Shown here: piece after piece, positions 10,626-23,340 of the stretch
Numbering within the stretch: position 1 is the first letter of the stretch
Layout of the letters: every line of letters begins with the position of its first letter
From: Eutypa lata
Taxonomy: Eukaryota > Ascomycota > Sordariomycetes > Xylariales > Diatrypaceae
DNA: 64,000 bases
Direction of reading: 5' to 3'
Assembly (NCBI GenBank): GCA_022661535.1
Contig: JAKULF010000003.1
Location: forward strand, 1,736,001-1,800,000
Position numbers and translations under genes: made by a program
The notes under the pieces: generated by a model
Database searches by the model: none
What the model saw: only the letters and a program-made list of their open reading frames with translations
What the model was told of the DNA's origin: nothing

Positions 10626-11354
10626 ATTGAGAATTGCGCGGGTACTTTTGCCTCTGTAATATCCGCAATCGAGGTTGTCGTGTTGTTAGCCGTCTAAGGG
10701 AGAGGGAACCTTCGAATTCTAATCTCAGTGTTGGGGTTTGCAAACGTGACAGCTACAGCTCCGGCCCTTAGGTTAGGTATGCAGATGAAATGCCCCTGTC
10801 ACAGCAGGGTAGGTAGGTACCACTAGGTAGTTATGTGCCATGCAACTTAGAGAGCTATGAGTGGATCATATCTGTGGCTGAAATGTGGCGGCAGCTTAAC
10901 AATAAAGTAAGTACTTCATAAGTAATTAATTTAAGAAGGTACGTCAGACTTTGAAATTGATGCAACGCTCGACGCGTCTTACTGTTAGCTCTCGCGTAGG
11001 CAGATATCATTTCATCGACAATCGCTACTCTCTTTCAATTGGCCTCTGATTATTTCCTTACAAAGCATTAGCATTGAAAACGAAGGTTTTGTTCCAAGAG
11101 GACTGCTTCATCCAACCAAAACCAGAACATAATATCCGAAGCAACCTGCTAGGACAACCACAGGCTAAAGCATCAAGCATTCCCTTCCTTTCCTTACAAA
11201 GTTGATGCAGTTTCAAGGCTCTTCAAGCCTTCATCGGTACACTTTGTGAAAGCCGTTCTTACGATCCTAGCTAGACAAAGCGCCATTCAATATCTCATGA
11301 ACGGCAAAACTGCTAGAGTCTTCGTAGGCTCCTGTTAAATTACCGGACACTTCG
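10626..11354. promoter_or_regulatory. Divergent dynactin p50 / RTC4 intergenic region
   Basis: About 0.7 kb between the divergent starts of the p50 and RTC4 genes, so it should hold both promoters. It contains one of the TAGGTA-type tracts seen across this window (around 10808-10832). No further gene. Confidence 0.5.
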
Positions 11355-13173
11355 ATGGAAAGGATCTGTCATAACCCCGGGAATGGAACAGGCGTACGGG
11401 TTGGTTTGAATAGAACACAGAAGCCACACCGATTGCTTTCTCAGATTGGAGGCAAACCTGTCAAGTCTCCAGACGTTTTGAAGCCGTTGACCACGCTGAA
11501 AATGAATGGAATCAATAAAGTAGAGGAATACGACCCAATCACTGCACCGCCTGAGAGTAGCGACGATGAAGAAATAGGGCAACCCGCAGTAGGCCTCGGC
11601 AAGGATTCAATATCAGATTCAGATTCAGATGGGCCTATCCGGGGTGATATCGTACCTACCAAATTTGAGAAGGAAAACCGGCCATCTGCCTCTCAAGCGA
11701 GCAGTACACGCAGGAGCGCGCGAAATACAGCTAAACCATCAGAAAAGGACAGTATTCCTGCGAGTAGCTCCCAGCTAAAAGAGCCCTCTAGCTCTGCTGG
11801 CTCGAAAAGATCGCTTGAAGAGTATGGATCTAAATCTGGTAGTCACCTCGTAAACAGCTTTGGTTTTGTTGGTGGTGCTAAGAAACCAAAGACCACATCT
11901 TCAATACGGGCACCTGGAAGGCATGCTCCCAAAGTCCAGGGTTATAGCAAGTTGTCGCAGAGATCATCCCAAAAGTCAGCACCTAGATCTTCTGCCCCTC
12001 AACGGGATGGTCAGTCAATTCCTGTTGTTCTTGCATATCGTTGCTAATTATTAATAAATAGCCACAACCCCGCCGAGAGGATGGAAGGACTACCATGGCA
12101 GCGAGAGCCCAGAGCAGAAAAAACCTGGCATCAAACTGCCTTCGTCTACAGGATCATCTCCATATGTTACACCACGGAAAAACAAACTTCGTCAACACAG
12201 TATCACACCCAACGACTCTCCGCAAAAAGACAGGATTAAGCTATTCGATTCTGATGAACCGGAGTTTGGAGCGGGCGCAACCTCTCCAGATAACAAGCAG
12301 ATATCTAGGCTGAGGACATCTACACGATCCCGAAGCAATACCAAGAGGAAAGGGCGCCAGAATTCACAGGAGGACGAACCAACACTCTTTTCCCAGAAAC
12401 CTGCTTTCAAGTTGCCAAGTGATGATATAGATGATATGAACAATCTAAACGATTCAGTTGACTACGACGATAATGCCCATGACCTCGAATCAGGTTTACA
12501 CGAAGACAGCGATGACGATATAGATATTCTAGCCACCCGAGCTCCAAAAGAGGCGAGATGTCCAATGTGTCGCGAGCTAGTAGATCCAGAGCTCTTGGAA
12601 AAGCATTCAGACCGTGGCAGGATGAACATTAGGAAGCAAACTGCATTCTGCAGGATGCACAAGCGAAGGACGGCACTCAACTCAGGAAATGAAAAAGGGT
12701 ATCCTAAGATTGATTGGGGCACGATAGAGAGCCGGCTCGCAAAGCATGAAAGTTTCATGCGGGAGATCCTCGAAGGTTCTCGTCCATCACATTACGCCTC
12801 GCTTTTGAAAGAAAAGGTCGAGTCCGGGAAGAATCGAACGCTCCTGAAGACGGACGACAGCGTGACACCCGGATATTACGGGCCCAAAGGCCTGCGTGTC
12901 ATGACAGATTTCATTATGCGGAGGCTGTCCTCGGTGATCCGCAAACGGGCCGTCGAGGACAGACTCATCTCTGCCCGAAGCTATACGGGATACGTGCAAG
13001 CGGTGCTGATGCCGGAACTCGCTGTCCGCCTGGTCATGGAGGATATGGACGTTGGGGAAGGGGAGGCTAGAGACATACTGCGGGACAGTATTGAAGTTGG
13101 CGAACTGCTTCACGAGGAGACTGGGGATGTCGTTGCGTATGAGAGCGAGGACGAAGATATCTACACGATTTAG
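11355..13173 (+). CDS. RTC4: RTC4-like domain protein
   Basis: Two exons (11355-12009, 12062-13173; 52 bp intron, donor GTCAGT, acceptor TAG) give 588 residues. The N-terminal 380 residues are disordered and Ser/Asp/Lys-rich with basic patches, which suits a nuclear protein. The C-terminal part from about 380 has the RTC4-like features: a Cys pair CPMC (385-388), ELLEKH, then FCRMHKR, followed by a long helical region with LSSVIRKRAVEDRLISARSYTGYVQ and LMPELAVRLVMEDM. The Cys/His arrangement suggests a structural zinc site. Yeast Rtc4 was named for an effect on telomere capping; the molecular role is unknown. The family assignment rests on the C-terminal domain; the start is the only good upstream ATG. 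Confidence 0.83.
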
Positions 13174-16100
13174 CTAGCACATCCTTGTCATCCCGACACA
13201 TAGCGTAGTATCTAGCTACCCATAGTGATTGCTAGTCGTATAACTAGTAGCGTATGTACAAATTAATGATCCGCGCTTCATCGTGTGAATCTATTTCACT
13301 ATTAATCCTACGTCTCTCAGCCCCGAATGCAAGATATTGCTAGCACCTATGTAGGCAGTGCAGAGCCTCAAATGGGACAACGTGCATAAGACTAATGTCG
13401 AGCCATAAGCCTACGTACATGAATGTACATATCATCGATGAGCATTGCACATACCTAGGTATGTAACACAATCATGAGACAACTTGAGTACGCGTTCACT
13501 GTTGCAAGAGTTAGACGGATAAAACATGATAAGCTTTAAAGATGCCCAAATTGAAAGTGAAGCCCCAATAGCGCCGTGCTTGTACAGACTGGAGACCCTT
13601 CCAAGCGAGCTCAATAGACCATGCGCCAAGTTACATTGAGATCACAGCTAAGCATGCTAAGGCGAGATGATCGACCTCTTATGCTTTTAATGAATAGAGA
13701 TCCGGAGATCACACGCAGGCGGACCGCGCCTAAATATACCTATCAGGACCTCGACCTGCAATCCTGAACAACGCTAACATTAATTTCTGCATATGTATGT
13801 AGATGCCCCTTGTCTGGCTGCTGGTCATGTGCGTTTGTGCCTCCATTATTAGACGCCTGGAGATACAATACATAGTTATCCTTAGCCAGCGCTGTTAGGC
13901 TTGGGCTCCGCGCTCGGAAACACAGACTCCTGAGATCACATAAGACTGCATTGTACATATTCGTACATAACTAGTTACAGCCGAATTATTGGAATACATC
14001 CTGTATGGGCATAATATGTAGTAGGACTTGGACGATAATGAAACGGGTTGCTCTAGTGTTTTTAAAGGTGCAGCCTTATTTATGGCTAATGTTCCTAACT
14101 AGGTACTGATTATGTACGTATGTAGGACGGCAGAGGTGAAAAAAGGGCCTTTTCCGTTTTGGTGACCGATGATGCTGATGACGATGACAAGTGGTGGGTG
14201 GGTAGTGGTGGCGGGAGGGACGGGACGTGGGACGCCGACTTATGTGTGGGTGCCCAGATGCTATGTAGCGAAAAACCTGCGGCGCTCAAGCAAAAGAGGG
14301 AGTTGGAGCTTGCCTAGAAGGACTAACCAATTACACGTGCTAATAGCAACTCAATCAATTCGTCTGTCTATGTCCTGCTTAGGTATTCTTCGCATCATGT
14401 ATACTATCAATGCCCATCAAGCGAACGGTTCTGCCCGTTGGTGTTTTTAGACATCTGATAACTTTGTTAGTAGTACATGCATGCATACGTTACATACCGA
14501 ACCACAAGCCTAGAGCAAAGGCTGGCGGGGCTTAGTTCCACAACGCCAATGCTAGCTACTACATGTATGTACATACTACCTACATACATACTTACCTACA
14601 TGGTAGTTAACGCCCTACTCGCCTACTCGCCCGCTATGTGTTTCTTTTCAATTTAAAGGGCCAACTCATCTCACTAAAACATGGTCATCTGTCTGCTCGT
14701 TTCGGGCTTCCTACACAGGAGTCGAGAAGCCATGTTAAATGACTAGGTATGTAGCTACATACCTGGCACGTAGGTAGTTTCCGTACTTGTAGCTAATAAC
14801 CGAACATCGAATTAGGAGAATTTAACTGCGACGGAGCCGACTGATGTGATGAAACGCGCCCTCTCTTGTATGTACCTAGACTACCTGGTTGGGGCTCGGC
14901 TGGACTTGTATGTAGTCTGTGTGGTCCGCGCATCGACCGAATCCTGTGCTGTTGTTGCCAGCTAGCCATCGTGTAACGCGAAATCAGTGGAGTGAGGAGG
15001 GGGGTTTGAATATGTAGGTAACAGGGGACTCTGGCATGCTAATAATATCTCGCATTGTTCAACGAACACAATTTCTATCTACTGTAGTTACTGTAAATAT
15101 TACCTGGATAAAGGTTTAATTTAAACGTTTGTACCTACTATTAATGCAGTGCTTATTTAAAGATATCCAAACCTGTTTAAGCTTGTTGATACTAATCAAA
15201 TGCTATGAGAGTCAAGACACAATGAGGTATAGCCAAAATTAATACTATTGCTTTCCATCTAATAGGTTTCCAAGGGGCAAAGAAACGAAGTTTGCCTCAC
15301 CAATCAATGTTACAACTCCAGACTCCTACAACGCAAGTTACATCAGCAGAGATTTGATACTTCAAGCTCCACACAGGACCTAAGGACTCCCCGGGAAACA
15401 GTTTGATAGATGAGTGACCTTGTTTGTTTACTTATTATGTTGTTAAATATCCTGTTCTTTAACCCTCTTCAACCCGATTACGGAGCTCTTGGCTAATGAA
15501 TCCTATTGATCCTTTTAAACTTTATGCTATACGTAGCAGGTACTTAAACTGCATCTTCATCTAATTACCTAGCTACGTACCTACATATTGGATGAAATAC
15601 AAAGAAAGACTTTGTGGGGGTTTTAGTCTTAACTCTAAGAAAGAGCCATATTATAACTATATGGCCTACCTAAAAACATCTCATATTCTCAACTTAAGTG
15701 AACAAACGGTCTTTGCACTTCGTAGGGTAAAATACCAACTACGTATGTAGTATATATGTATGGTCCCGAGTGTTAACTCCACTTATCATGTTTTCCGGGG
15801 GTGTCCCACAGTTGCTACCCCGGTATGAATGAACGGAAGTCGGCCACATTCGTTCAATCAATGATTTGTGCTCTTTGCATGCACCACCTTTTAACACGAT
15901 TGGATCTAACCTAACCCAAACTAACGTCAACCTGCTATAACTTGCTATAGCCTACGAAGTATAGCCTACCACTACTGCTACTACGTACAGTGATGTTGTA
16001 CGTCTTGTTGGTTGTGTCAGTGTGTGTGTAGGTGTCTAATAAAGGTTAAATAATAGGTTGACTTGTGCAACTCCAGATCGACCAAACACTGCATAGAGCA

Positions 16101-16506
16101 GCCATTTCGCCTCTTTCATAGGGCATCTACAATTCTGATTCCTTCACAATTAGTCTAATTACCAACTGCGCAACGTTTCTCTGACTCTACACCGACTGTA
16201 GGCTACAGTACATAGCAATTCCCTCGCAGCCAGTCTCACCCGCTCAACTACATACCTACCTACCTGTTACCTGAGCTTTTACGAACCCCCAGCGGCGCGA
16301 TCGATTACGACGACCATATACATAACCACATACATACATAAAATATCTTGTTCATATTACTTATCCTCAAAATAGTATACTTATGTAAGGTAGTTGTTAA
16401 GCTCGTCGAGAAATGACTTGACCCATCTCGCTGTTGATGGCGCCGCCTTGCTAAACCCCCGAGTTGAGTTGAGCCGAACCGTGGTCGCAAAAGAAAGTCA
16501 CCAACA
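13174..16506. other. Long intergenic region upstream of adenylate cyclase
   Basis: About 3.3 kb with no supported gene. Open frames up to 93 codons (for example 14169-14450) have low-complexity or random content. The stretch carries many TACATA/TAGGTA-type tracts (about 14560-14610, 15550-15590, 16245-16266). It is presumably the 3' flank of RTC4 plus a long promoter and leader of the adenylate cyclase gene; a non-coding RNA cannot be excluded. Confidence 0.5.
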
Positions 16507-19500
16507 ATGACGAGAGATGACGGGCGCATTAGCTCCTTCGCGAGCTCCAGCAGCGGTCGGTCGAGTGTCACTGTGAAGCCATCCAAGCCATCCAAACCAT
16601 CCCTACCCAATCGCTCAGCCTCGTTGTCCAACGCTTCTTCCAAAAGGGCTACACCTCCTCATCCCCTCAAGACTGGCGGCGAAAATGGCAAAACTAGGTG
16701 GGTGAAGAACTATCTCTTAAATATGAATACTTTATATATCCTCTCTTGTCGCTTGTCCCAGAGCACGGTTCATTGTTGTGGGTTCATTGAGATTATGCTT
16801 GCGCCCGCGCCAGGGCCCGCGCCCTTGCATACTCCTCTCATCCCGACACCCGTGCTCAATGTGGGTAGTAGTTAAGTTGATTGAATGAGGACCAGGGAAG
16901 AGGCTGTCTTGTTGCCTTATCTGTCCTGTTAGGATATCTACTAAAGTGAAGGAAATTAAATGAATAAGAAAAAGCTCCTTTAGCGCTAACAACAGGATCT
17001 TGTATCCTTCTCGTGTATAGACCTCTGAAAGAAGAATCTTACCTCCTCAACGACTCGCCTATATCAGTAACCACCCCCGGCGGTCACCGTATTCTGTCAC
17101 CGAATTCCCCCGTCTCTGCTGGCTCTATCCTCGACAATCGACGTATGAGCGACCTCACTAATTATCGTCGCGATTTGGCTGTATTGGATCCCTCTGGCGG
17201 CCGTGTGCCACAGATCCAGCGAGACTCCCCGACCCCTGGCTCGAATTCCCAACCTAGTATAGCTCCTTGGATATCTACTAACGGCAACAACCCTGGTTAC
17301 TCCAACACTTTCTACTACGAAAACGACTCAAGCGATAACGTTTCGTACGGTTCTCAGTTATCACCAGCATATCGAACCGCGTCGTCGTCACGAGGCGCTC
17401 CGCATACGGGTAACGATTCTCCGGATGTTCCATACCCTTATTTCACCGATGATAGGCGCCCATCTGTAGCAAGCACAACCACCGCGAGCAGTCAGGGCTC
17501 GAAGAACAGCGCGTCAAGAGGCGGACTAAAGAAACTACAAGGCTTCTTCGGGGAGGAATTCCCTGGTCGTGACGGATCTGAGTCGAGCCTTCCTACATTC
17601 AGTAGTCAAGGGAAGGACCAACGCTCCTATTCGTTCAACAACCGACCGCGCCGGGAGAGAAATCACTCTAACGCTACCGATCATACAAGAGAGGCATCAC
17701 CATCTTCGATATCGCGACCGCGAACCCCGGTACCTTCAAGCGACGTAGTGCCATTCTTATATCAGGAGTTAAATGATATAGCTAAATACGGAGAAGCTCC
17801 TGTTCGCGAAATGCTGGCCGGGCCGGACAAGGAGCGTTATGCACCCGAATTGACAGGGCAGTTACCACCTAAGACGTCTTCCTCTAACCGCTCAGGTCAT
17901 TCTATCGTTCACTTAACTGGTCACCACCGACATAACAAGAGCAACGAAGACACCCATTCGCTGAGGCCGGTTGCGAGCTGTGAAGACTCTAGCTTGGGCA
18001 ATTACAATACAAAAGAAAGAGGCACACCTACCACCAGCGCGATGCGCTCTCGGGCCCAGAGCCCTACACCGAGTACCCATAGCAGCAGGCTCACGTCTGT
18101 CGATGGACAAATATCACCTGGCGGTCATGGGAAGCGCAATTTCCTTGATCGTATTCGGCGCAAGCCCAAAGACGATGGCTCTCGCCTGAAACACATGCCG
18201 GGATCTGCCCGGTCGCTGGTTCATTCGTCATCACGGCAAGATCTCAACCAAGCAAGCCAGCTGAATTTAAACCTAAACAAGCCCCTCCCCAATCTAGAAC
18301 AAAGCGAGGCCACACCCACACCTACACCTACACAGCCTTCTCGGCCCAGTAATTCCCGGCAGGCTACATTCAATAACAAATTCCCCTTTTCCAAGAAGGG
18401 GCGTCACCCTAAGACTCAGGACGATCCCGATGATCATATAGGTCCGACAGATAGGAACAACAAAGGCAACGTATTTGTTCTCGATACCAATCTTAACGAT
18501 ATGGAAGGTATCCTAGCTCAACCACCACCGCTCACACCCATGGATCCTAACCTCTTCCAATTCCCGGAGAACGATCCCCTACTTGAGCCGGTATTGCATA
18601 GCCAGGGGGGCGGAGCCTGGAATGCACCCGACAGCTGGGCTGTTCGTCGTAACGCCGAGGAGGGAGGTGCTGATGCGCCCGAGGTAGACGAGGTTGGGAC
18701 TCCGCCGCGGCCTGAAGAGAAGGTTGCACCACATTGCATCCGCGTCTTCCGGTCGGACGGCACATTTGCTACTATCCAACTATCCCTAAATGCGATGGTA
18801 TCCGACGTCATGGCCCAAGTTGTTAAGAAGACCTATGTCAACGAAGGCCTCGAGAACTATCACATAGTACTGAGGAAGCATGAACAATCTCGCGTGTTAG
18901 CTGCTCTGGAGAGGCCCCTTTTGATCCAGAAGAGGCTTCTTCAGCAAGTTGGCTACGAAGAGAGGGATCGTTTAGAAGAAATTGGTCGGGAGGACAACAG
19001 CTACCTATGTCGTTTCGTATTCTTGTCGGCAAGGGACAGCGAGTTCACCTCTGCCCATGATTATGGCCTAGGGAGGGTCACCAAATTCAATCATGTTGAT
19101 CTTTCCGGCCGAAACTTGGTGGTCATTCCTATCATACTCTACTCAAAAACCGCGGACATTATGTCCCTAAATCTTTCTCGCAACCTTTCCCTTGATCTTC
19201 CACGCGACTTTGTTCAGGCATGCCCTCAGCTACGCGACATCAAGTATGCCAATAACGAAGCCCGCAAACTACCCATCAGCATATCGAGAGCTTCTCGGTT
19301 GATATATCTTGATGTTTCGAACAATCGGTTAGAGGAGCTTGAACATGCAGACCTCGGTAGATTAAACGGTCTGCTAAAGTTAAACCTGTCCAACAACCGA
19401 CTTAAGAGTCTCCCACAGGACTTTGGTGCCTTCAAGTCCCTCCGTACACTAAACCTCTCATCAAATTTTCTCGACAAATTCCCACCATTCTTATGCGATC

Positions 19501-22500
19501 TAGAGAGCCTAGTCGACATTGATGTCAGCTTCAACTCCATCGGGAGCCTACCTGAGTGCATCGGTAGACTTAAGGGTCTCGAGAAGTTTGTCATGACCAA
19601 CAACCGCTTGTCGGGCTCGTTGCCATCCACGTTTAGCCATCTCTCGAACTTGCGCGAACTAGACTTGAAGTACAACGCCCTCACTGGCATTGAAGTAGCT
19701 TCCAAACTTCCAAAGCTAGAGGTTCTTTCTGCAGATCACAATTCGATCTCTCAGTTCGTCGGCAGCTTCACACGCGTACGAAGCGTGAAGTTAAATTCGA
19801 ACCCAGTTACAAAATTCGAAATAAACGGACCTGTTCCTACGCTCAAGATGTTGAACTTATCAAATGCTCAGCTAGCCAGCATAGATGGCTCGTTTAATAA
19901 CATGCCCAACCTAGAGCGTCTCATATTAGACAAGAACTACTTTGTGTCGCTCCCTATGACGCTTGGGAACTTGAGAAGATTGGAGCATTTCAGCATAGCT
20001 AATAATTCAGTTGGGGAGCTCCCATCCGAGATTGGCTGTTTGTCAGAACTAAGATTTCTAGATGTCAGAGGGAATAACCTAAAAAAGCTTCCTATGGAGG
20101 TTTGGTGGGCTCACAAGCTGGAGACCCTAAACGCCTCATCAAATGTGCTCGACACATTCCCAAAGCCCGCGTCCCGCCCTCCTCATCTGCCGGGCGACCC
20201 TTCAAGCCCACCACCTAGTAACAAACAGTTAGGCGGGCCTGCCTCCAGCTCCGAGGACCTTCTCCCCGACGGGTCACGCAGACCGAGCCAAGCATCGAGC
20301 ACATTACTCAGCGTGGGCCCATCTCCCGTTCCGGGTGGCCCAGACAGAAAGAGCTCTGTCGTTTCCGTTTATGGCAAAGGCGGGCGGAAGACTTCAGTTG
20401 TTTCTCGGAGTACGACTGCTAGTAGCACTAATGGCATTATGACTCCTTCATCTAGTACGACTAGAAAGGATTCCGGGATGACCGGCCGGTTGAACAACAC
20501 CTTTGCCTACACCTTACGAAATCTCTACCTAGCAGATAACCAACTTGATGACGATGCGTTTGACCAGATTACGCTTCTAGGCGAGTTGCGGATTTTGAAT
20601 ATGTCGTATAATGATCTCAGCGACATGCCGCAGCGCGCCATCAAGAGCTGGCCTCAGTTAGTAGAGCTCTACCTCTCCGGCAATGACCTAACTACGCTAC
20701 CCGTCGATGACCTAGAGGAGACCAGCTTGCTTCAAGTCCTCCACATCAACGGTAATAAGTTCACAAACCTCCCAGCCGACATATCTCGAGCCAAGAAACT
20801 TGCAATTCTAGACTGCGGAAACAACTATCTCAAGTACAACATTTCGAATGTACCGTATGATTGGAACTGGAACCTGAATCCCAATCTACGATTTCTAAAC
20901 CTTTCGGGCAACAAGCGACTTGAAATCAAGCAAGGCCTTCAAGGCATTGGCGCTCAAAACCGGGAACAGTACACCGATTTTAGCCGTCTGGTAAATTTAC
21001 GTGTATTAGGGTTGATGGATGTCACATTCACACAACCAAGCATTCCCGATCAAAGCGAAGACCGCCGTGTTAGGACTTCAGGTTCAATAGCCGGTCATCT
21101 GCCATATGGTATGGCAGATACGATGGGTAAGAACGAGCATCTGTCCGCCATTGACCTTGTCGTTCCCAGATTCAATTCTTCTGATTCAGAAACTCTGCTG
21201 GGTTTGTTCAATGGTCAGTCGCTTTCTAGCGGTGGCTCTAAGATAGCCAAATATCTCCACGAGAACTTCGGTCACATCTTCACTATGGAACTCAAGGCCC
21301 TGAAAACTCGCCAGAGCGAAACACCTGTAGATGCACTCAGGCGTGCTTTCCTCGCCGTAAACAAGGATCTAGCCACGCTAGCGATTGAGCAAAACACAGA
21401 CAGCAGGCCAATCGGTTCGCATCGTGGGTCTGCTACACCAATCGTCATGAGCAAGGAAGATCTTAACTCTGGGGGTGTTGCCACTGTCGTGTATATTCAG
21501 TCCCAAGAATTATACGTTGCCAATGTTGGAGATGTGCAAGCTATGCTCATTCAATCAGATGGATCCCACAGGATGCTCACCCGGAAACATGACCCAGCCG
21601 AGCCTAACGAACGTCAGCGCATCCGCGACGCTGGAGGCTGGGTTTCTCGTCAAGGCCGCCTCAACGACGTGTTGCCAGTCTCCCGTGCCTTCGGATACGT
21701 TGATTTGATCCCGATAGTACAAGCGGCCCCGCATGTTACACATATCTCAATCACGCCTCAGGACGAGACAATTCTGATCGCAACAAGCGAGTTGTGGCAA
21801 TACCTAAGCCCGGGTTTAGTTGTTGATGTGGCACGATCAGAAAGGGGTGATCTCATGCGTACTTCTCATAAGCTGCGAGACCTCGCGATAGCATATGGCT
21901 CAACTGGGAAGAATATGGTGATGATGATTAGTGTTGCCGATCTGAAACGTCGTCAGGAACGGTCAGCGCGTCTACATAGGGGTCAGAGCATGTCGCTGTA
22001 TCCATCTGGCATTCCAGATGAATTCCAGTATCCCGCCAAGAGAGGCAGAAGAGCCAAGGGTGAGGTTCAGGATTCAACATTACACCGGCTAGAAGCCGAA
22101 GTCCCTGCTCCAACCAACAAGCCCTCAATCGTCTTCACGGATATCAAGAACTCGACCAATATGTGGGAGATGTACCCATTTGCCATGCGATCTGCCATCA
22201 AGCTTCACAACGAGGTCATGCGACGCCAGCTTCGAAGAATCGGTGGCTACGAAGTCAAAACGGAAGGCGATGCCTTCATGGTATCCTTCCCTACTGCCAC
22301 GTCAGCCCTGTTGTGGTGCTTTGCTGTTCAAACCTCATTGCTCGAGGTGGAATGGCCACCTGAGGTGATCAATTCGGTGACTTGTCAGGAAGTTTATGAT
22401 AAGGACAATAACCTCATCTTCAAAGGTCTCTCTGTGAGAATGGGTATTCACTACGGTGAGCCTGTCGCAGAAATTGATCCCGTAACGCGACGAATGGACT

Positions 22501-23340
22501 ATTTTGGTCCCATGGTCAACAAAGCGTCGCGTATCTCCGCTGTTGCTGATGGAGGTCAGATCACGGTCTCTGCTGATTTCATCTCGGAGATCCAGCGCTG
22601 TCTTGAGACATATCAAGAGAACGATAGGAACGGCTCTTTAGGTTCTGAAGACACTTTTGACGACGATGTGACGGCGCTTGCCATCAGGAGGGAACTGAAG
22701 TCGCTTAGCTCTCAAGGTTTCGAAGTGAAAGAGATGGGCGAGAAAAAACTCAAGGGGCTCGAGAACCCTGAATACATCTATTCGCTCTATCCGCATGTTC
22801 TTGCCGGTCGCATCGACTACCATAATAATGCAAATGCTCCGGCAGAAGTGGACCAAAAGCCAGCCACACTTTCAGCCGGAAGCGAGCTCGGATTCGAGCC
22901 CGAGATTATCTGGTCGCTATGGAAGGTTAGCCTCCGTCTTGAAATGCTCTGTAGCAGTCTGGAAGAGGTCACCGGGAGGGGTTTACAACCCCCAGAAACG
23001 GAGCTCCTAGAGCGGATGAAGCAGCGTGGTGGCGAGGTCACAGAACGGTTCTTATTCAACTTCATGGAACATCAAGTGAGCCGGATCGAGGTAAGCATGC
23101 CAGAAACCCCCTCTTGAGTCCGACACGAAACTAACATGTTTATAGACCTGTGTGTCCACACTCTCGATGCGTCATCTCGCTATGGGCGGTGGCCGAATCA
23201 CCCGGCTCGATGATCTTCGAACCCCCATATCAGTCATCCTTGATAATCTTGCCGTCCAATTAGCTGAGCTCGAAAAGTACAAGGCCAGATACGGCCCTCT
23301 TGTGGAGGAAGAAGATTCAGTATCAGATACGTCCGAATGA
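16507..23340 (+). CDS. Adenylate cyclase (fungal class III, Ras/G-alpha regulated)
   Basis: Three exons (16507-16697, 17021-23090, 23146-23340; introns 323 and 55 bp) give 2151 residues, the usual size for Neurospora Cr-1/yeast Cyr1-type cyclases. It makes cAMP from ATP at the plasma membrane for PKA signalling. Domains in order: a Ser/Pro-rich N-terminus; the G-alpha-binding motif LDTNLNDMEGI near 550; a Ras-association domain at about 636-730 (CIRVFRSDGTFATIQL); leucine-rich repeats from about 750 to 1390, interrupted by a Ser-rich insert near 1110-1220; a PP2C-like domain at about 1420-1710; and the cyclase domain from about 1765. Catalytic features are FTDIKNST (metal Asp near 1771), KTEGDAFMVSF (second Asp near 1814, with the adenine-type Lys) and NKASRIS. 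The PP2C-like part lacks key metal ligands (FNGQ for DGHG, SELWQ for DGLWD), so it is probably not an active phosphatase. Confidence 0.97.

Noticed and set aside
14169..14450. 93-codon plus-strand frame upstream of adenylate cyclase
   Set aside because: Random-looking composition, no splice partner and no recognisable domain.
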